Shown here in pieces: positions 1-7,418 of a DNA stretch of 49,312 nucleotides. The notes below the pieces were generated by a model. The model did not search any database and was not told where the DNA came from. It saw only the letters and a list, made by a program, of their open reading frames with translations. The translations under genes were made by a program, and so were the position numbers. Each line of letters opens with the position of its first letter. Within the stretch, counting starts at the first letter, position 1. Source of the DNA: CAZHVS01 sp964536015. Lineage in GTDB: Bacteria > Bacteroidota > Ignavibacteria > Ignavibacteriales > Ignavibacteriaceae. The stretch is taken from assembly GCA_964536015.1 (NCBI GenBank), contig CAZHVS010000022.1, positions 1-49,312 of the forward strand, written 5' to 3'.

Positions 1-201
1 TTCTGCATCTCCAAAATTGAATTCTGCATCTCCAAAATTTAGTTCTGCATCTCCAGAATTTGATTCTGCATCTGCAAAATTTGATTCTGCATCTGCAAAA
101 TTTGATTCTGCATCTGCAAAATTTGGTTTTGCATCAGCATAATTTGATTTTGCATCTGCAAAATTTGGTTCTGCATCAGCATAATTTGATTTTGCATCTG
201 C
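1..201. repeat. 21-bp tandem repeat (about 9.5 copies)
   Basis: Direct repeat with consensus TTCTGCATCTGCAAAATTTGA, written here as TTCTGCATCT plus GCAAAATTTGA. Units begin at 1, 22, 43, 64, 85, 106, 127, 148, 169 and a partial one at 190. Copies vary at a few fixed positions (CTCC/CTGC/CAGC and GA/GG ends). Because 21 is a multiple of three, each frame encodes a heptapeptide repeat: the minus strand is open from about 204 to the left edge with units like ADAESNF, while a plus-strand frame reads SASAKFD until a TAA at 140-142. The minus frame has no normal start codon (in-frame TGA just upstream). The array continues past the edge, so its true length and coding status are unknown. Confidence 0.9.
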
Positions 202-260
202 TTTTTCTCATTTACCTTTGGGGATTTGATATTTTCTTTTAGTGTTTTTTAAAAAAACAA

Positions 261-809
261 TTACTCTTTGGTAAGATTCTTTTGAGATGCTCTTACAATT
301 GTCGAAAATTTTATTCTCTTACTTCCTATAAGATGAATAACCTTCGTACCCCCCATCTGGAAAGGCTCAATAATAGAGAAACTGAAACCAAGTTTCTTAT
401 ACCACTCAACAGATTTTTCATTCTTACTCATCACTCCAACACAAACCTCCTCAAAACCTGCCGCAGCGGCATCCTCTTCCGCTCTAATAAACAACTTTTT
501 GCCAAGACCTAAACCTTGTTTTTCCGGCAGCACATAAAGCGAAGCTATATAAAAACGATTCTGCTCCTTATCGATGCTTGTTCTCATCAATCCGCAAGGA
601 ACATCATCAACTTTAATAAAATATCCTTTACTCAAAGGGTTACTTAAAATTTTTTGCAGATTTTCATCGCTGTATTGCTCATTCAGGTAAAAAACCAAAT
701 CCTCCCTCGGAATAAATGTATAAGTATCCAGCCAGGTCGTAAATAGAATTGAACGCACAAGCTCAAAATCATTCTCACTCCAACCAACTATTTTTATCTT
801 CTGCATCAT
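261..809 (-). CDS. GNAT family N-acetyltransferase
   Basis: A 182-residue acyl-CoA-dependent N-acetyltransferase of the GNAT fold; the acceptor substrate cannot be told. The acetyl-CoA pyrophosphate-binding loop is visible as QGLGLGK at residues 98-104 after the strand LYVLP, and the C-terminal motif NEKSVEWYKKLGF lies at about 130-142, both in the usual GNAT positions. The start is ATG-ATG at 809, 6 bp after the gatA stop, so it is probably the last gene of the leftward psd-to-gatA operon. No RimI-specific features stand out. The tail of about 25 residues after the core is basic and unassigned. Family call is firm, function open. Confidence 0.85.
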   Translation of the reverse strand: MMQKIKIVGWSENDFELVRSILFTTWLDTYTFIPREDLVFYLNEQYSDENLQKILSNPLSKGYFIKVDDVPCGLMRTSIDKEQNRFYIASLYVLPEKQGLGLGKKLFIRAEEDAAAAGFEEVCVGVMSKNEKSVEWYKKLGFSFSIIEPFQMGGTKVIHLIGSKRIKFSTIVRASQKNLTKE

Positions 810-815
810 AACAAC

Positions 816-2240
816 CTACTTCCTTAAAATTTTATTCTGAACTAAATTGCAAAACGAAAAAAGCATCTTCTCTTCAAACTGATTAGCAAGAACCTGCATA
901 CCAATCGGCAATCCCTTCACAGATTTTGAAATAGGAATGCTCACTCCCGGTATTCCCGCAAGATTTGCAGATGTAGTATAAATATCTCCAAGATACATTT
1001 GCAAAGGGTCATCAATCTTTTCACCAATTCCGAACGCCGTAGTAGGAGTTGTAGGAGTAATTATAACATCCACCTGCGTAAAAGCATTATCAAAGTCTTC
1101 TTTAATCTTTCTCCTTACCTTTTGTGCTTTAAGATAATAAGCATCATAATAACCTGCAGAAAGAACATAAGTTCCAAGCATAATTCTTCTCTTAACCTCG
1201 CTTCCAAATCCTTCAGTGCGGGAGTTTACGTACATATCCATCAAATTTTTAGCATCCTCCGAGCGGTATCCGTATCTTACCCCATCATATCTTGCAAGAT
1301 TTGAAGAAGCCTCCGCAGTAGTAAGAATATAATAAGCAGCAATCGTGTACTCTGTATGAGGAAGAGAAATCTCTTTCACAAGAATCCCTTCCATTTTAAG
1401 ATTTTCAATCATCTTTTCGATGGCATCCTTTATCTCCACATCAAGACCATCGCTAAAATACTCTTTCGGAATACCAACTGTATAATTTTTCCGCGAGATG
1501 TCAATCATCTCATCAACATTTACCTTAGCCGAAGTAGAATCCTTCTCATCATAACCGGCAATTACCTGAAGAACCAGCGCAAGGTCATCAACACAATTGG
1601 CAAAAACTCCTACCGTATCAAAAGAAGAAGCAAACGCCGTTAACCCATAACGTGATACCAGCGAATACGATGGCTTTACGCCATACACACCGCAGAACGC
1701 TGCCGGCTGCCTTACAGAACCTCCGGTATCTGTACCCAATGCCGCATCGCACAAAAAAGCTGCAACGGCTGCCGCACTTCCCCCGCTTGAACCTCCCGGT
1801 ACTTTAGAGTTATCAACAGGATTCAGCACTTTCCCAAAAAAAGAATTCTCATTCGATGAACCCATTGCAAACTCATCGCAATTTGTCTTACCGATTATTA
1901 TAGCATCTTCATCAATTAATTTTTGTACCGCAGTAGCTGTATAAACAGAAACAAAGTTCTCCAGCATCTTCGATGAGCAGGTAAGAGGCTTATCTTTAAT
2001 CGCAAGAACATCTTTAACAGCAATTACCATCCCGGCAAGTTTTCCCGCCGTTCCTTTTTCAATTTTAGACTGAACAACTTCACTTTGCTTAATTGCTTCT
2101 TCACTAAAAACAAAATTAAACGCATTAAGATGTTTGAATGCATCTATCCTTTCAATAAAAGAAAGAAGATTATCCTTCAGGAATAATTTTCCATTTTTAA
2201 TTAAATCAATTTTTTCAGTATAGCTTTTATATTGAAGCAA
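816..2240 (-). CDS. gatA: Asp-tRNA(Asn)/Glu-tRNA(Gln) amidotransferase subunit A
   Basis: GatA is the glutaminase/amidase subunit of the GatCAB complex, which converts misacylated Glu-tRNA(Gln) or Asp-tRNA(Asn) to the amide form in the cytoplasm. The 474-residue length is typical. The amidase-signature Ser-cisSer-Lys triad is visible: Lys76 in AVKDVLAIKDK, Ser151 in the PGGSSGGS loop and Ser175 in GTDTGGSVRQPA. Partner genes gatB and gatC are not in the window. The start used is TTG at 2240, preceded by AAAGAGAG; no in-frame ATG lies at a better place. Located 24 bp after tatA in the same minus-strand operon, an unusual but co-transcribed neighbour. Confidence 0.97.
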   Translation of the reverse strand: MLQYKSYTEKIDLIKNGKLFLKDNLLSFIERIDAFKHLNAFNFVFSEEAIKQSEVVQSKIEKGTAGKLAGMVIAVKDVLAIKDKPLTCSSKMLENFVSVYTATAVQKLIDEDAIIIGKTNCDEFAMGSSNENSFFGKVLNPVDNSKVPGGSSGGSAAAVAAFLCDAALGTDTGGSVRQPAAFCGVYGVKPSYSLVSRYGLTAFASSFDTVGVFANCVDDLALVLQVIAGYDEKDSTSAKVNVDEMIDISRKNYTVGIPKEYFSDGLDVEIKDAIEKMIENLKMEGILVKEISLPHTEYTIAAYYILTTAEASSNLARYDGVRYGYRSEDAKNLMDMYVNSRTEGFGSEVKRRIMLGTYVLSAGYYDAYYLKAQKVRRKIKEDFDNAFTQVDVIITPTTPTTAFGIGEKIDDPLQMYLGDIYTTSANLAGIPGVSIPISKSVKGLPIGMQVLANQFEEKMLFSFCNLVQNKILRK

Positions 2241-2264
2241 GATACTCTCTTTAAGGTAAGAAGA

Positions 2265-2450
2265 TTATTTTTTTTCGTCTCGGTCTAATCCATTTTTTAT
2301 TTCGTCTTCAACGTCCTGCACAGACTTTTTGAACTCCCGCATAGCTTTGCCAATACCTTTGCTAATTTCAGGTATTTTCTTCGGTCCGAAGAGTAAAAGC
2401 ACCACCAGAACAATAAGAATTAATTCACCGCCGCCAAGATTTGAAAACAT
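2265..2450 (-). CDS. tatA: Twin-arginine translocase TatA/TatE family protein (copy 1)
   Basis: A 61-residue TatA-type subunit, which oligomerises in the inner membrane to let folded proteins through with TatC. Visible parts in order: one N-terminal membrane helix (about residues 8-21), the hinge FGPKKIPEI, an amphipathic helix with the GIGKAMREFKK signature, and an acidic and basic tail. It lies 9 bp downstream of a second TatA-type gene. TatA and TatB are hard to separate by sequence at this length; neither copy has a long TatB-like C-terminus, so both are called TatA-type. No tatC is present nearby. Confidence 0.93.
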   Translation of the reverse strand: MFSNLGGGELILIVLVVLLLFGPKKIPEISKGIGKAMREFKKSVQDVEDEIKNGLDRDEKK

Positions 2451-2459
2451 ACTTAAGAT

Positions 2460-2636
2460 TTACTTTTTATCAATTTCTTTATCGTTCTTATTCTCTTCAC
2501 CATCTTTCAATGCTTTTTTAAATTCTTTCATTCCTTTGCCAAGTCCCTGTGCAAGTTCTGGAATTTTTTTAGCACCGAAGAGTACGATTAAAATTAATAC
2601 AATAATAAGGATTTCAGTCCAGCCTAAATTACCCAT
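2460..2636 (-). CDS. tatA: Twin-arginine translocase TatA/TatE family protein (copy 2)
   Basis: A 58-residue TatA-type protein: short N-terminus with Trp6, membrane helix at about 7-20, hinge FGAKKIPEL at 20-28, then the amphipathic GLGKGMKEFKKAL segment and a charged tail ending in lysines. Two ATG codons in tandem (2637-2639 and 2634-2636) are possible starts; the AGGAG at 2642-2646 is 5 nt from the second, which is chosen. The site abuts the purQ stop (2647-2649), implying coupled translation. It shares the helix-hinge-helix layout with the next gene but differs at many positions, so the two are diverged paralogues. Confidence 0.92.
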   Translation of the reverse strand: MGNLGWTEILIIVLILIVLFGAKKIPELAQGLGKGMKEFKKALKDGEENKNDKEIDKK

Positions 2637-2641
2637 CATAA

Positions 2642-2646
2642 CTCCT
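2642..2646 (-). promoter_or_regulatory. Ribosome binding site for tatA copy 2
   Basis: AGGAG on the minus strand directly next to the purQ stop codon. Its 5-nt distance to the second of two tandem ATGs decides the start of the short TatA gene. Confidence 0.7.
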
Positions 2647-3345
2647 TTAATTTACAAAACTCTTAACAATTGAATTAAAAATATAAGTTCCATCAGTATC
2701 ACCTAAAATAGGATTGCAGCATCTTTCAGGATGAGGCATCATTCCAAGCACATTGCCTTGCTTATTTATTATACCTGCAATATTCATCAACGAACCATTA
2801 GGATTTGATTCGTCATTTACATTGCCATCCTGAGCACAATACTTAAAAACAATTTGGTTATTGTCCTGCAACTGTTTTATTGTATCATCATCCGCAAAAT
2901 AATTTCCTTCACCGTGTGCAATCGGAATTTTTACCACTTGTTTTTTCTTCAAGTCGTTAGAGAATACTGTTTCATTATTTTCTGTAGAAAGAAAAACATC
3001 TCGGCAAATAAATTTCAAAGAATTATTTTTCAATAAAACGCCAGGAAGTAAGCCGCTTTCTGTAAGAATCTGGAAACCGTTGCAAATACCGATAACAATT
3101 CCGCCTTTTTCTGAAAATGCTTTAACCGAATTCATAATTGGAGAAAGTTTTGCAACAGCACCTGAACGAATATAATCTCCGTAAGAAAATCCTCCCGGCA
3201 ATACAATCACATTACAGCCTTGTAGATCATTCTCTTTATGCCAGAGAAAAGTGGTTTCGTAATCAAGAATTTTCTTTAACGAATAATATGCATCGTGATC
3301 ACAATTAGAACCCGGAAAAACAATCACACCAAACTTAGGCTTCAT
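2647..3345 (-). CDS. purQ: Phosphoribosylformylglycinamidine synthase subunit PurQ (glutaminase)
   Basis: PurQ supplies ammonia from glutamine for the ATP-dependent conversion of FGAR to FGAM in de novo purine synthesis, in complex with PurL and PurS. The 232-residue protein is a class I glutamine amidotransferase: nucleophile Cys88 in GICNGFQIL, and His205/Glu207 in MMPHPER. The oxyanion region GGFSYGDY at 51-58 is typical of PurQ. It overlaps purS by 11 bp, so the two are translationally coupled. The large subunit purL is not in this window. Starts at ATG 3345. Confidence 0.97.
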   Translation of the reverse strand: MKPKFGVIVFPGSNCDHDAYYSLKKILDYETTFLWHKENDLQGCNVIVLPGGFSYGDYIRSGAVAKLSPIMNSVKAFSEKGGIVIGICNGFQILTESGLLPGVLLKNNSLKFICRDVFLSTENNETVFSNDLKKKQVVKIPIAHGEGNYFADDDTIKQLQDNNQIVFKYCAQDGNVNDESNPNGSLMNIAGIINKQGNVLGMMPHPERCCNPILGDTDGTYIFNSIVKSFVN

Positions 3346-3592
3346 TTACTTTTTCCAGTATGATTTCAAAATCTTCCATAATTGGATTAGCAAGAAGTTT
3401 AGAACAAAATTCATTTACTTCTTTTTCAGCGGAAGTAAAATCATTTGTATCAACTAAAAATTCAATTTCCTTATCGATGCGGACATTTTTAATATTCTTA
3501 AATCCAAGTAGTTTAGCTCCCTGCTCAGCAGCTTTTCCTTGCGGGTCTAAAATTGATTTCCTTCTTTTAATTAAAACTTTTGCTTTGTACAA
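3335..3592 (-). CDS. purS: Phosphoribosylformylglycinamidine synthase subunit PurS
   Basis: PurS is the small dimeric adaptor that docks PurQ onto PurL in organisms lacking the single-chain enzyme. The 85-residue length and the pattern (N-terminal strand KAKVLIKRRKSILDPQGKA, then LLGFKNIKNVRIDKEIEF) match the family. The start is TTG at 3592 with AAGGA about 8 nt upstream; there is no in-frame ATG upstream. It sits 18 bp after pssA and overlaps purQ. The purS-purQ arrangement is standard; its placement inside a phospholipid/Tat/GatA operon is lineage-specific. Confidence 0.95.
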   Translation of the reverse strand: MYKAKVLIKRRKSILDPQGKAAEQGAKLLGFKNIKNVRIDKEIEFLVDTNDFTSAEKEVNEFCSKLLANPIMEDFEIILEKVNEA

Positions 3593-3610
3593 TTTAATTC
3601 CTTACAAATA

Positions 3611-4327
3611 TTATTTTATTTTTCCGGTTAATAAATTAAAAATCTGTCTAAAGATTCCAAAAAGTATGATAAAAACAAATATGTAAAAAAGTGCTTTTCC
3701 TGTTGATAAAACAATAATCGTTGCAGCAATCAGGACAAATACAAAATGATAAGGTTTTCTTTTTATTCCCTCTGCATTAAACTTTGGAAGTGTATCATAT
3801 TTTATTCTGCTTACCATTAATAACGAAAGTATAATTACAAGAGGAATTGTTAACTGGTGATAAGGTGAGGGGATAATTCCATTCTGAGAATAAAGTATAA
3901 TAAATGAAGCCACAGTAATTGCAGAAGAAGGAATAGGCAATCCTGCAAAATATTCTTTATCAAAACCTACAAGTTGAGTATTAAATCTTGCAAGCCTTAA
4001 TGCACCGCCAATTAGTAACAGTGAACTAATTAATACTCCCCAGGTTTCTAAAAAAAACAATTGTATCTGGTAAACTAAAAGAGCTGGAGCAACACCAAAG
4101 CTTACCAAATCCGCAAGAGAATCAAGCTCAACACCAAACTTACTGCTTGTATTTGTTAATCTTGCAACCACTCCATCAAGTGCATCGGCTAATGTTGAAG
4201 CAACAATAAACCAGCTTGCAATAATAAATTCTTGCTTTGTAGAATACACAATTGAAAAAAATCCACAAAGCAGATTAGCAGTAGTAAAAAGATTCGGTAA
4301 AATTTTTTTCGGATTATAATCGCCCAT
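3611..4327 (-). CDS. pssA: CDP-diacylglycerol-serine O-phosphatidyltransferase
   Basis: Makes phosphatidylserine from CDP-diacylglycerol and serine at the inner membrane, the first step to phosphatidylethanolamine. The CDP-alcohol phosphotransferase motif is complete: Asp48-x2-Asp51-Gly52-x2-Ala55-Arg56, then Gly65-x3-Asp69-x3-Asp73. The 238 residues contain about seven hydrophobic helices, fitting the membrane-embedded (type II, Bacillus-like) PssA. Its ATG (4327-4325) shares one base with the psd stop TAA (4329-4327), so both steps of the pathway are translated together. Confidence 0.96.
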   Translation of the reverse strand: MGDYNPKKILPNLFTTANLLCGFFSIVYSTKQEFIIASWFIVASTLADALDGVVARLTNTSSKFGVELDSLADLVSFGVAPALLVYQIQLFFLETWGVLISSLLLIGGALRLARFNTQLVGFDKEYFAGLPIPSSAITVASFIILYSQNGIIPSPYHQLTIPLVIILSLLMVSRIKYDTLPKFNAEGIKRKPYHFVFVLIAATIIVLSTGKALFYIFVFIILFGIFRQIFNLLTGKIK

Positions 4328-4986
4328 TAAATTTCTTTCATTGGATATTCAAATATAATAGTCTCTCCAGCAAAAACCTTATCATCTTTTTTTACCTTTA
4401 CTCTCCATTCAGAAGGAACAATTATATCAACACGACTGCCAAATTTAATCATACCAAATCTTTCGCCTTTAATAACATTCTGTCCGATTTTTAATTCACA
4501 AACAATTCTTCTTGCCACGAATCCTGCGACCTGTGTAAATAAAATTTTTCCAAATTTAGAAGAAATTCCAATTTCATTTCTTTCATTTCGTGAAGAAGCT
4601 TTATCATCAGATGCAACAAGGTATTCGCCTTTATGATAATTAATCAATTCTACTTTACCATCAATTGGGATACGGTTGACATGTACATTCAATGGTGACA
4701 TAAAAATTGATAATTGTTTTGCTTTTCCGTTGATAAAACCTGCAGATTCAATATCTTTAACAAATAACACAGTCCCATCAGCAGGTGAGACTAAAATATT
4801 TTCCTGCAAAGGAGTATTTCGTTCTGGGTCTCTGAAAAAGTTCAAAGTAAAGACAACAAGTAAAATTGCGGCTACTATCAAAATAATTTTTATTGGTTGA
4901 TTGTTGAGTAAAACAGCTGAGATAATCAACAAAAATGAAATTATTGTTGTAATACCAATAGTTAAATATCCATATTTCGTAAACAT
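4327..4986 (-). CDS. psd: Phosphatidylserine decarboxylase proenzyme (short type)
   Basis: Decarboxylates phosphatidylserine to phosphatidylethanolamine. The 219-residue protein is of the short bacterial type with two N-terminal membrane helices (about 5-27 and 31-50). Self-cleavage is expected at Gly183-Ser184 in KFGSRVD, producing the pyruvoyl group; Asp70 in SPADG and His102 in NVHVNR are the likely partners for autoprocessing. First gene of the leftward operon; its upstream region (4987-5189) is shared with the divergent ybaB operon. No clear Shine-Dalgarno precedes the ATG at 4986. Confidence 0.96.
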   Translation of the reverse strand: MFTKYGYLTIGITTIISFLLIISAVLLNNQPIKIILIVAAILLVVFTLNFFRDPERNTPLQENILVSPADGTVLFVKDIESAGFINGKAKQLSIFMSPLNVHVNRIPIDGKVELINYHKGEYLVASDDKASSRNERNEIGISSKFGKILFTQVAGFVARRIVCELKIGQNVIKGERFGMIKFGSRVDIIVPSEWRVKVKKDDKVFAGETIIFEYPMKEI

Positions 4987-5147
4987 TTGTATAATTTTTT
5001 TGATTAAACAATATTAATTAAGATATAAAAAATTGTATTTCGTTTCTAAAAACCATAGAATAATTTGAATTACAAATACAATAATAATAGAAAATGAATT
5101 AGGTTAAAAATCATAAATTCAAAGTATAAAAAAACAATTCATTGTTT

Positions 5148-5155
5148 TATATTTG
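5148..5155 (+). promoter_or_regulatory. Candidate -7 element upstream of ybaB
   Basis: TATATTTG matches the Bacteroidetes -7 consensus TAnnTTTG and lies 35 bp upstream of the ybaB start. No TTG is found at the expected -33 distance, and the whole 203-bp divergent spacer (4987-5189) is extremely AT-rich, so a chance match is quite possible. Nothing else was recognised in the spacer apart from the AAAGGAG ribosome binding site just before 5190. Confidence 0.3.
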
Positions 5156-5189
5156 AATACTTTTTTATTAGTAAAACAAAGGAGAATAC

Positions 5190-5516
5190 ATGAAAGGTGG
5201 AATGGCAGGAATGCTAAAGCAGGTTCAAAAATTGCAGGATGAAATGCAAAAAACTCAACAGGCTCTTGCTGCTAAGACTGTTACAGAAGAAGCAGGTGGA
5301 GGAATGATTAAAGCTACTGCAAATGGAAATAAAGAAATTGTTTCTGTTGAAATAGATAAACAGGTTATCAATCCTGAAGAAAAAGAAATACTTGAAGATT
5401 TAGTTGTAGCAGCAATAAATAAGGCGCTTCAATCTGCTAATAAAATGGCAGAAGAAGAACTTGGAAAAGTAACAAAGGGTTTGATACCTCCTGGTTTAAA
5501 CATTCCCGGTTTGTGA
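5190..5516 (+). CDS. ybaB: YbaB/EbfC family nucleoid-associated protein
   Basis: A small dimeric DNA-binding protein that coats the nucleoid. The 108 residues show the typical opening (KGGMAGMLKQVQKLQDEMQ), a central strand segment (MIKATANGNKEIVSVEID) and the Gly/Pro-rich end GLIPPGLNIPGL. A strong AAAGGAG precedes the ATG. The next gene, recR, overlaps its stop, the classic ybaB-recR pairing seen widely; dnaX, often the upstream partner, is absent here. Confidence 0.95.
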   Translation: MKGGMAGMLKQVQKLQDEMQKTQQALAAKTVTEEAGGGMIKATANGNKEIVSVEIDKQVINPEEKEILEDLVVAAINKALQSANKMAEEELGKVTKGLIPPGLNIPGL

Positions 5517-6115
5517 TGATTATTCCTGAACCACTTCAATCAGCAATTGAAGAGTTAAGCAAATTTCCTGGCATTGGTAAAAAAACTGCTCAGCGGCTAG
5601 CTATTTATTTGTTAAAAAGCAAGGACGAAGAGGTTAACAATTTTATTAAATCAATTACTGAACTAAAAAGTAAATTACAATTATGCAAAATTTGTTTTAA
5701 CATTTCTGAATCTGATACTTGCTCAATCTGCACAAGCGAAAAAAGAGATAAATCTGTAATTTGTGTTGTAGAAGGAATTAGTGATGTTATTGCAATTGAA
5801 AAGACAAATGAATACAATGGTCTTTATCATGTCCTTGGTGGAGTACTTTCGCCTCTAAATGGAATTACTCAAGAAGATTTAAAGATTAAAGAATTATTAA
5901 TTCGTTTAAAAGAAGATTCTGTTAAAGAAATAATTCTTGCACTTAATCCTGATACAGAAGGTGAAACTACATCTTTATATTTATTAAAGTTATTAAAACC
6001 TTTAAATCTTAAAGTAACTCGTATTGCAAGAGGACTGCCTATTGGTGGTGATATTGAATTTGCTGATGAAGCTACAATTGGCAGGGCATTGATTAGCAGA
6101 ATTGAATTTCTATGA
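5513..6115 (+). CDS. recR: Recombination mediator RecR
   Basis: RecR acts with RecF/RecO to load RecA onto gapped DNA. In the 200 residues: helix-hairpin-helix region with FPGIGKKTAQRLA (18-30), four zinc-ligand cysteines (Cys58, Cys61, Cys70, Cys73), and a Toprim domain from about 82 (ICVVEGISDV, then HVLGGVLSPLNG). The start is GTG at 5513 followed at once by ATG at 5516; either overlaps the ybaB stop, which points to coupling. The end overlaps the following methyltransferase by 4 bp (ATGA). Confidence 0.97.
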   Translation: MMIIPEPLQSAIEELSKFPGIGKKTAQRLAIYLLKSKDEEVNNFIKSITELKSKLQLCKICFNISESDTCSICTSEKRDKSVICVVEGISDVIAIEKTNEYNGLYHVLGGVLSPLNGITQEDLKIKELLIRLKEDSVKEIILALNPDTEGETTSLYLLKLLKPLNLKVTRIARGLPIGGDIEFADEATIGRALISRIEFL

Positions 6116-6846
6116 GTGAATGGTTTGAAGATTGGTTTGAATCAGAAGATTATCTTATTGTTTATAATCATCGCGATAATAAAGAAGCTGAATTACTGGT
6201 TGATTTAATTCAAAAAGTAACTAAACTGAAACAATCTTCATCCATTCTTGACCTTGCTTGCGGTGCAGGACGGTACTCGATTTTATTTGCTAAAAAAGGA
6301 TTTAATGTTACAGGTGTCGACTTAAGTTCGAATTTACTCAAAAAAGCAAAACAGACCTCAGAAAATGAATTAGTTAAAATCGAATTTATTCGCTCAGATT
6401 TAAGAAATTTCAAAACCGGAAAACGATTTGATTTGGTAATTAATTTGTTTACAAGTTTCGGCTATTTTAATACTGACGAAGAGAACTTTAAAGTTTTTAG
6501 TATTGCGTTTGAGTCACTAAATAAAAATGGATTTTTTGTGTTTGATTTTTTCAATAGTGAATTCATCAAAAAAAATATTGTGTCAAATTCAGTTTTTAAA
6601 TATTCGGAATTTGAGATTCATCAGGAAAGAAGGATAAGAAATAATAGAGTTGAAAAAAAAATTAAAATTCGAAAAGAAAATTTTGTAAAAGAATACAATG
6701 AATCTGTGCTTCTTTACGATTATACAACCTTGAAAAAGAAATTATCCGATTTAGGTTTTAAGATTAATTTTATTTTTGGGGATTATTCTGGAAATCCATT
6801 TGATTTAAATAATTCAGAAAGATTGATTATTTTTTCGACCAAATGA
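6112..6846 (+). CDS. Class I SAM-dependent methyltransferase
   Basis: A 244-residue Rossmann-fold methyltransferase of unknown substrate. Motif I is clear as ILDLACGAGRYS (46-57), with an acidic strand end at Asp70 (VTGVDLSS) that would bind the SAM ribose, and motif post-III NLFTSFGYF. The C-terminal half is Lys/Phe-rich and does not resemble a known specific family such as UbiE or RNA methyltransferases. It overlaps recR and the next lipoprotein gene by 4 bp each (ATGA), so it is in the same operon. Function cannot be deduced from context. Confidence 0.85.
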   Translation: MSEWFEDWFESEDYLIVYNHRDNKEAELLVDLIQKVTKLKQSSSILDLACGAGRYSILFAKKGFNVTGVDLSSNLLKKAKQTSENELVKIEFIRSDLRNFKTGKRFDLVINLFTSFGYFNTDEENFKVFSIAFESLNKNGFFVFDFFNSEFIKKNIVSNSVFKYSEFEIHQERRIRNNRVEKKIKIRKENFVKEYNESVLLYDYTTLKKKLSDLGFKINFIFGDYSGNPFDLNNSERLIIFSTK

Positions 6847-7418
6847 AAAAAATAGTTGTTATATTTCTTTTATTACTAACGCCAGGTTGTGATATTTTGA
6901 CAACTAGAACTGCTGATAAACCAGAACAACCACGCGGTAACTATGTTGTTGCAACAACGTCAGAATTATTAATCCAAAACCTAATTAATTCCTTTTCTGA
7001 AAAAAACACACAAAACTATTTAAACTGTCTAACGGATTCAGCTTTTTCTGGAAAAAGTTTTCAATTTATTCCTTCAGCCGAATCAGTATCACAATTTCCT
7101 ATCTTATTACAAAGTTGGGATAAACAGGATGAAGAACAGTATCTTCGAAATTTATTTGCTAAAATGCCCGAAGATCAACCAATAACTCTTAGTTTTTCAG
7201 AGACGACTATTAACCTGCAGGGCGATAGTGTTTTTTATAGTGCAAAGTATTTTATTTCTGCTCCTCATTCAGAAATTAAAAATCCGAAGATTTTTCAGGG
7301 AGAAATAAGACTAAAGTTATTCAGGGACTCAAGACTAATATGGACAATTTATAATTGGCAGGATATAAAGAACTCCACAGTAAATTCCTGGAGCGAATTG
7401 AAAGGATACTTTTATTAA
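6843..7418 (+). CDS. Small lipoprotein, NTF2-like (putative)
   Basis: A 191-residue predicted lipoprotein of unknown function. The N-terminus is a classic lipoprotein signal: MKK, a hydrophobic run, and the lipobox LTPGC with Cys16 as the lipidation site. The mature part starts with a helix (LIQNLINSFSEKNTQNYLN), has a central SWDKQDEEQYLRNLF helix and ends in strands with a WTIYNWQDI motif, a layout like NTF2/SnoaL folds. The next gene shows the same layout, so the pair probably arose by duplication. Overlaps the methyltransferase by 4 bp. Confidence 0.75.
   Translation: MKKIVVIFLLLLTPGCDILTTRTADKPEQPRGNYVVATTSELLIQNLINSFSEKNTQNYLNCLTDSAFSGKSFQFIPSAESVSQFPILLQSWDKQDEEQYLRNLFAKMPEDQPITLSFSETTINLQGDSVFYSAKYFISAPHSEIKNPKIFQGEIRLKLFRDSRLIWTIYNWQDIKNSTVNSWSELKGYFY
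7401..7406 (+). promoter_or_regulatory. Ribosome binding site supporting an ATT start at 7414
   Basis: AAAGGA, 7 nt before ATT at 7414-7416. No ATG, GTG or TTG sits at that spacing. The reading frame beginning at the ATT gives a complete lipoprotein signal peptide, so this site argues for a rare AUU initiation codon. Confidence 0.55.

Noticed and set aside
1..201. CRISPR-like array at the left edge
   Set aside because: The 21-bp units follow each other with no unique spacers; it is a simple tandem repeat.
60..242. Plus-strand ORF of 60 codons through the repeat (ILHLQNL heptads)
   Set aside because: It arises because the 21-bp repeat is open in several frames; there is no ribosome site, and the peptide after the repeat is unremarkable.
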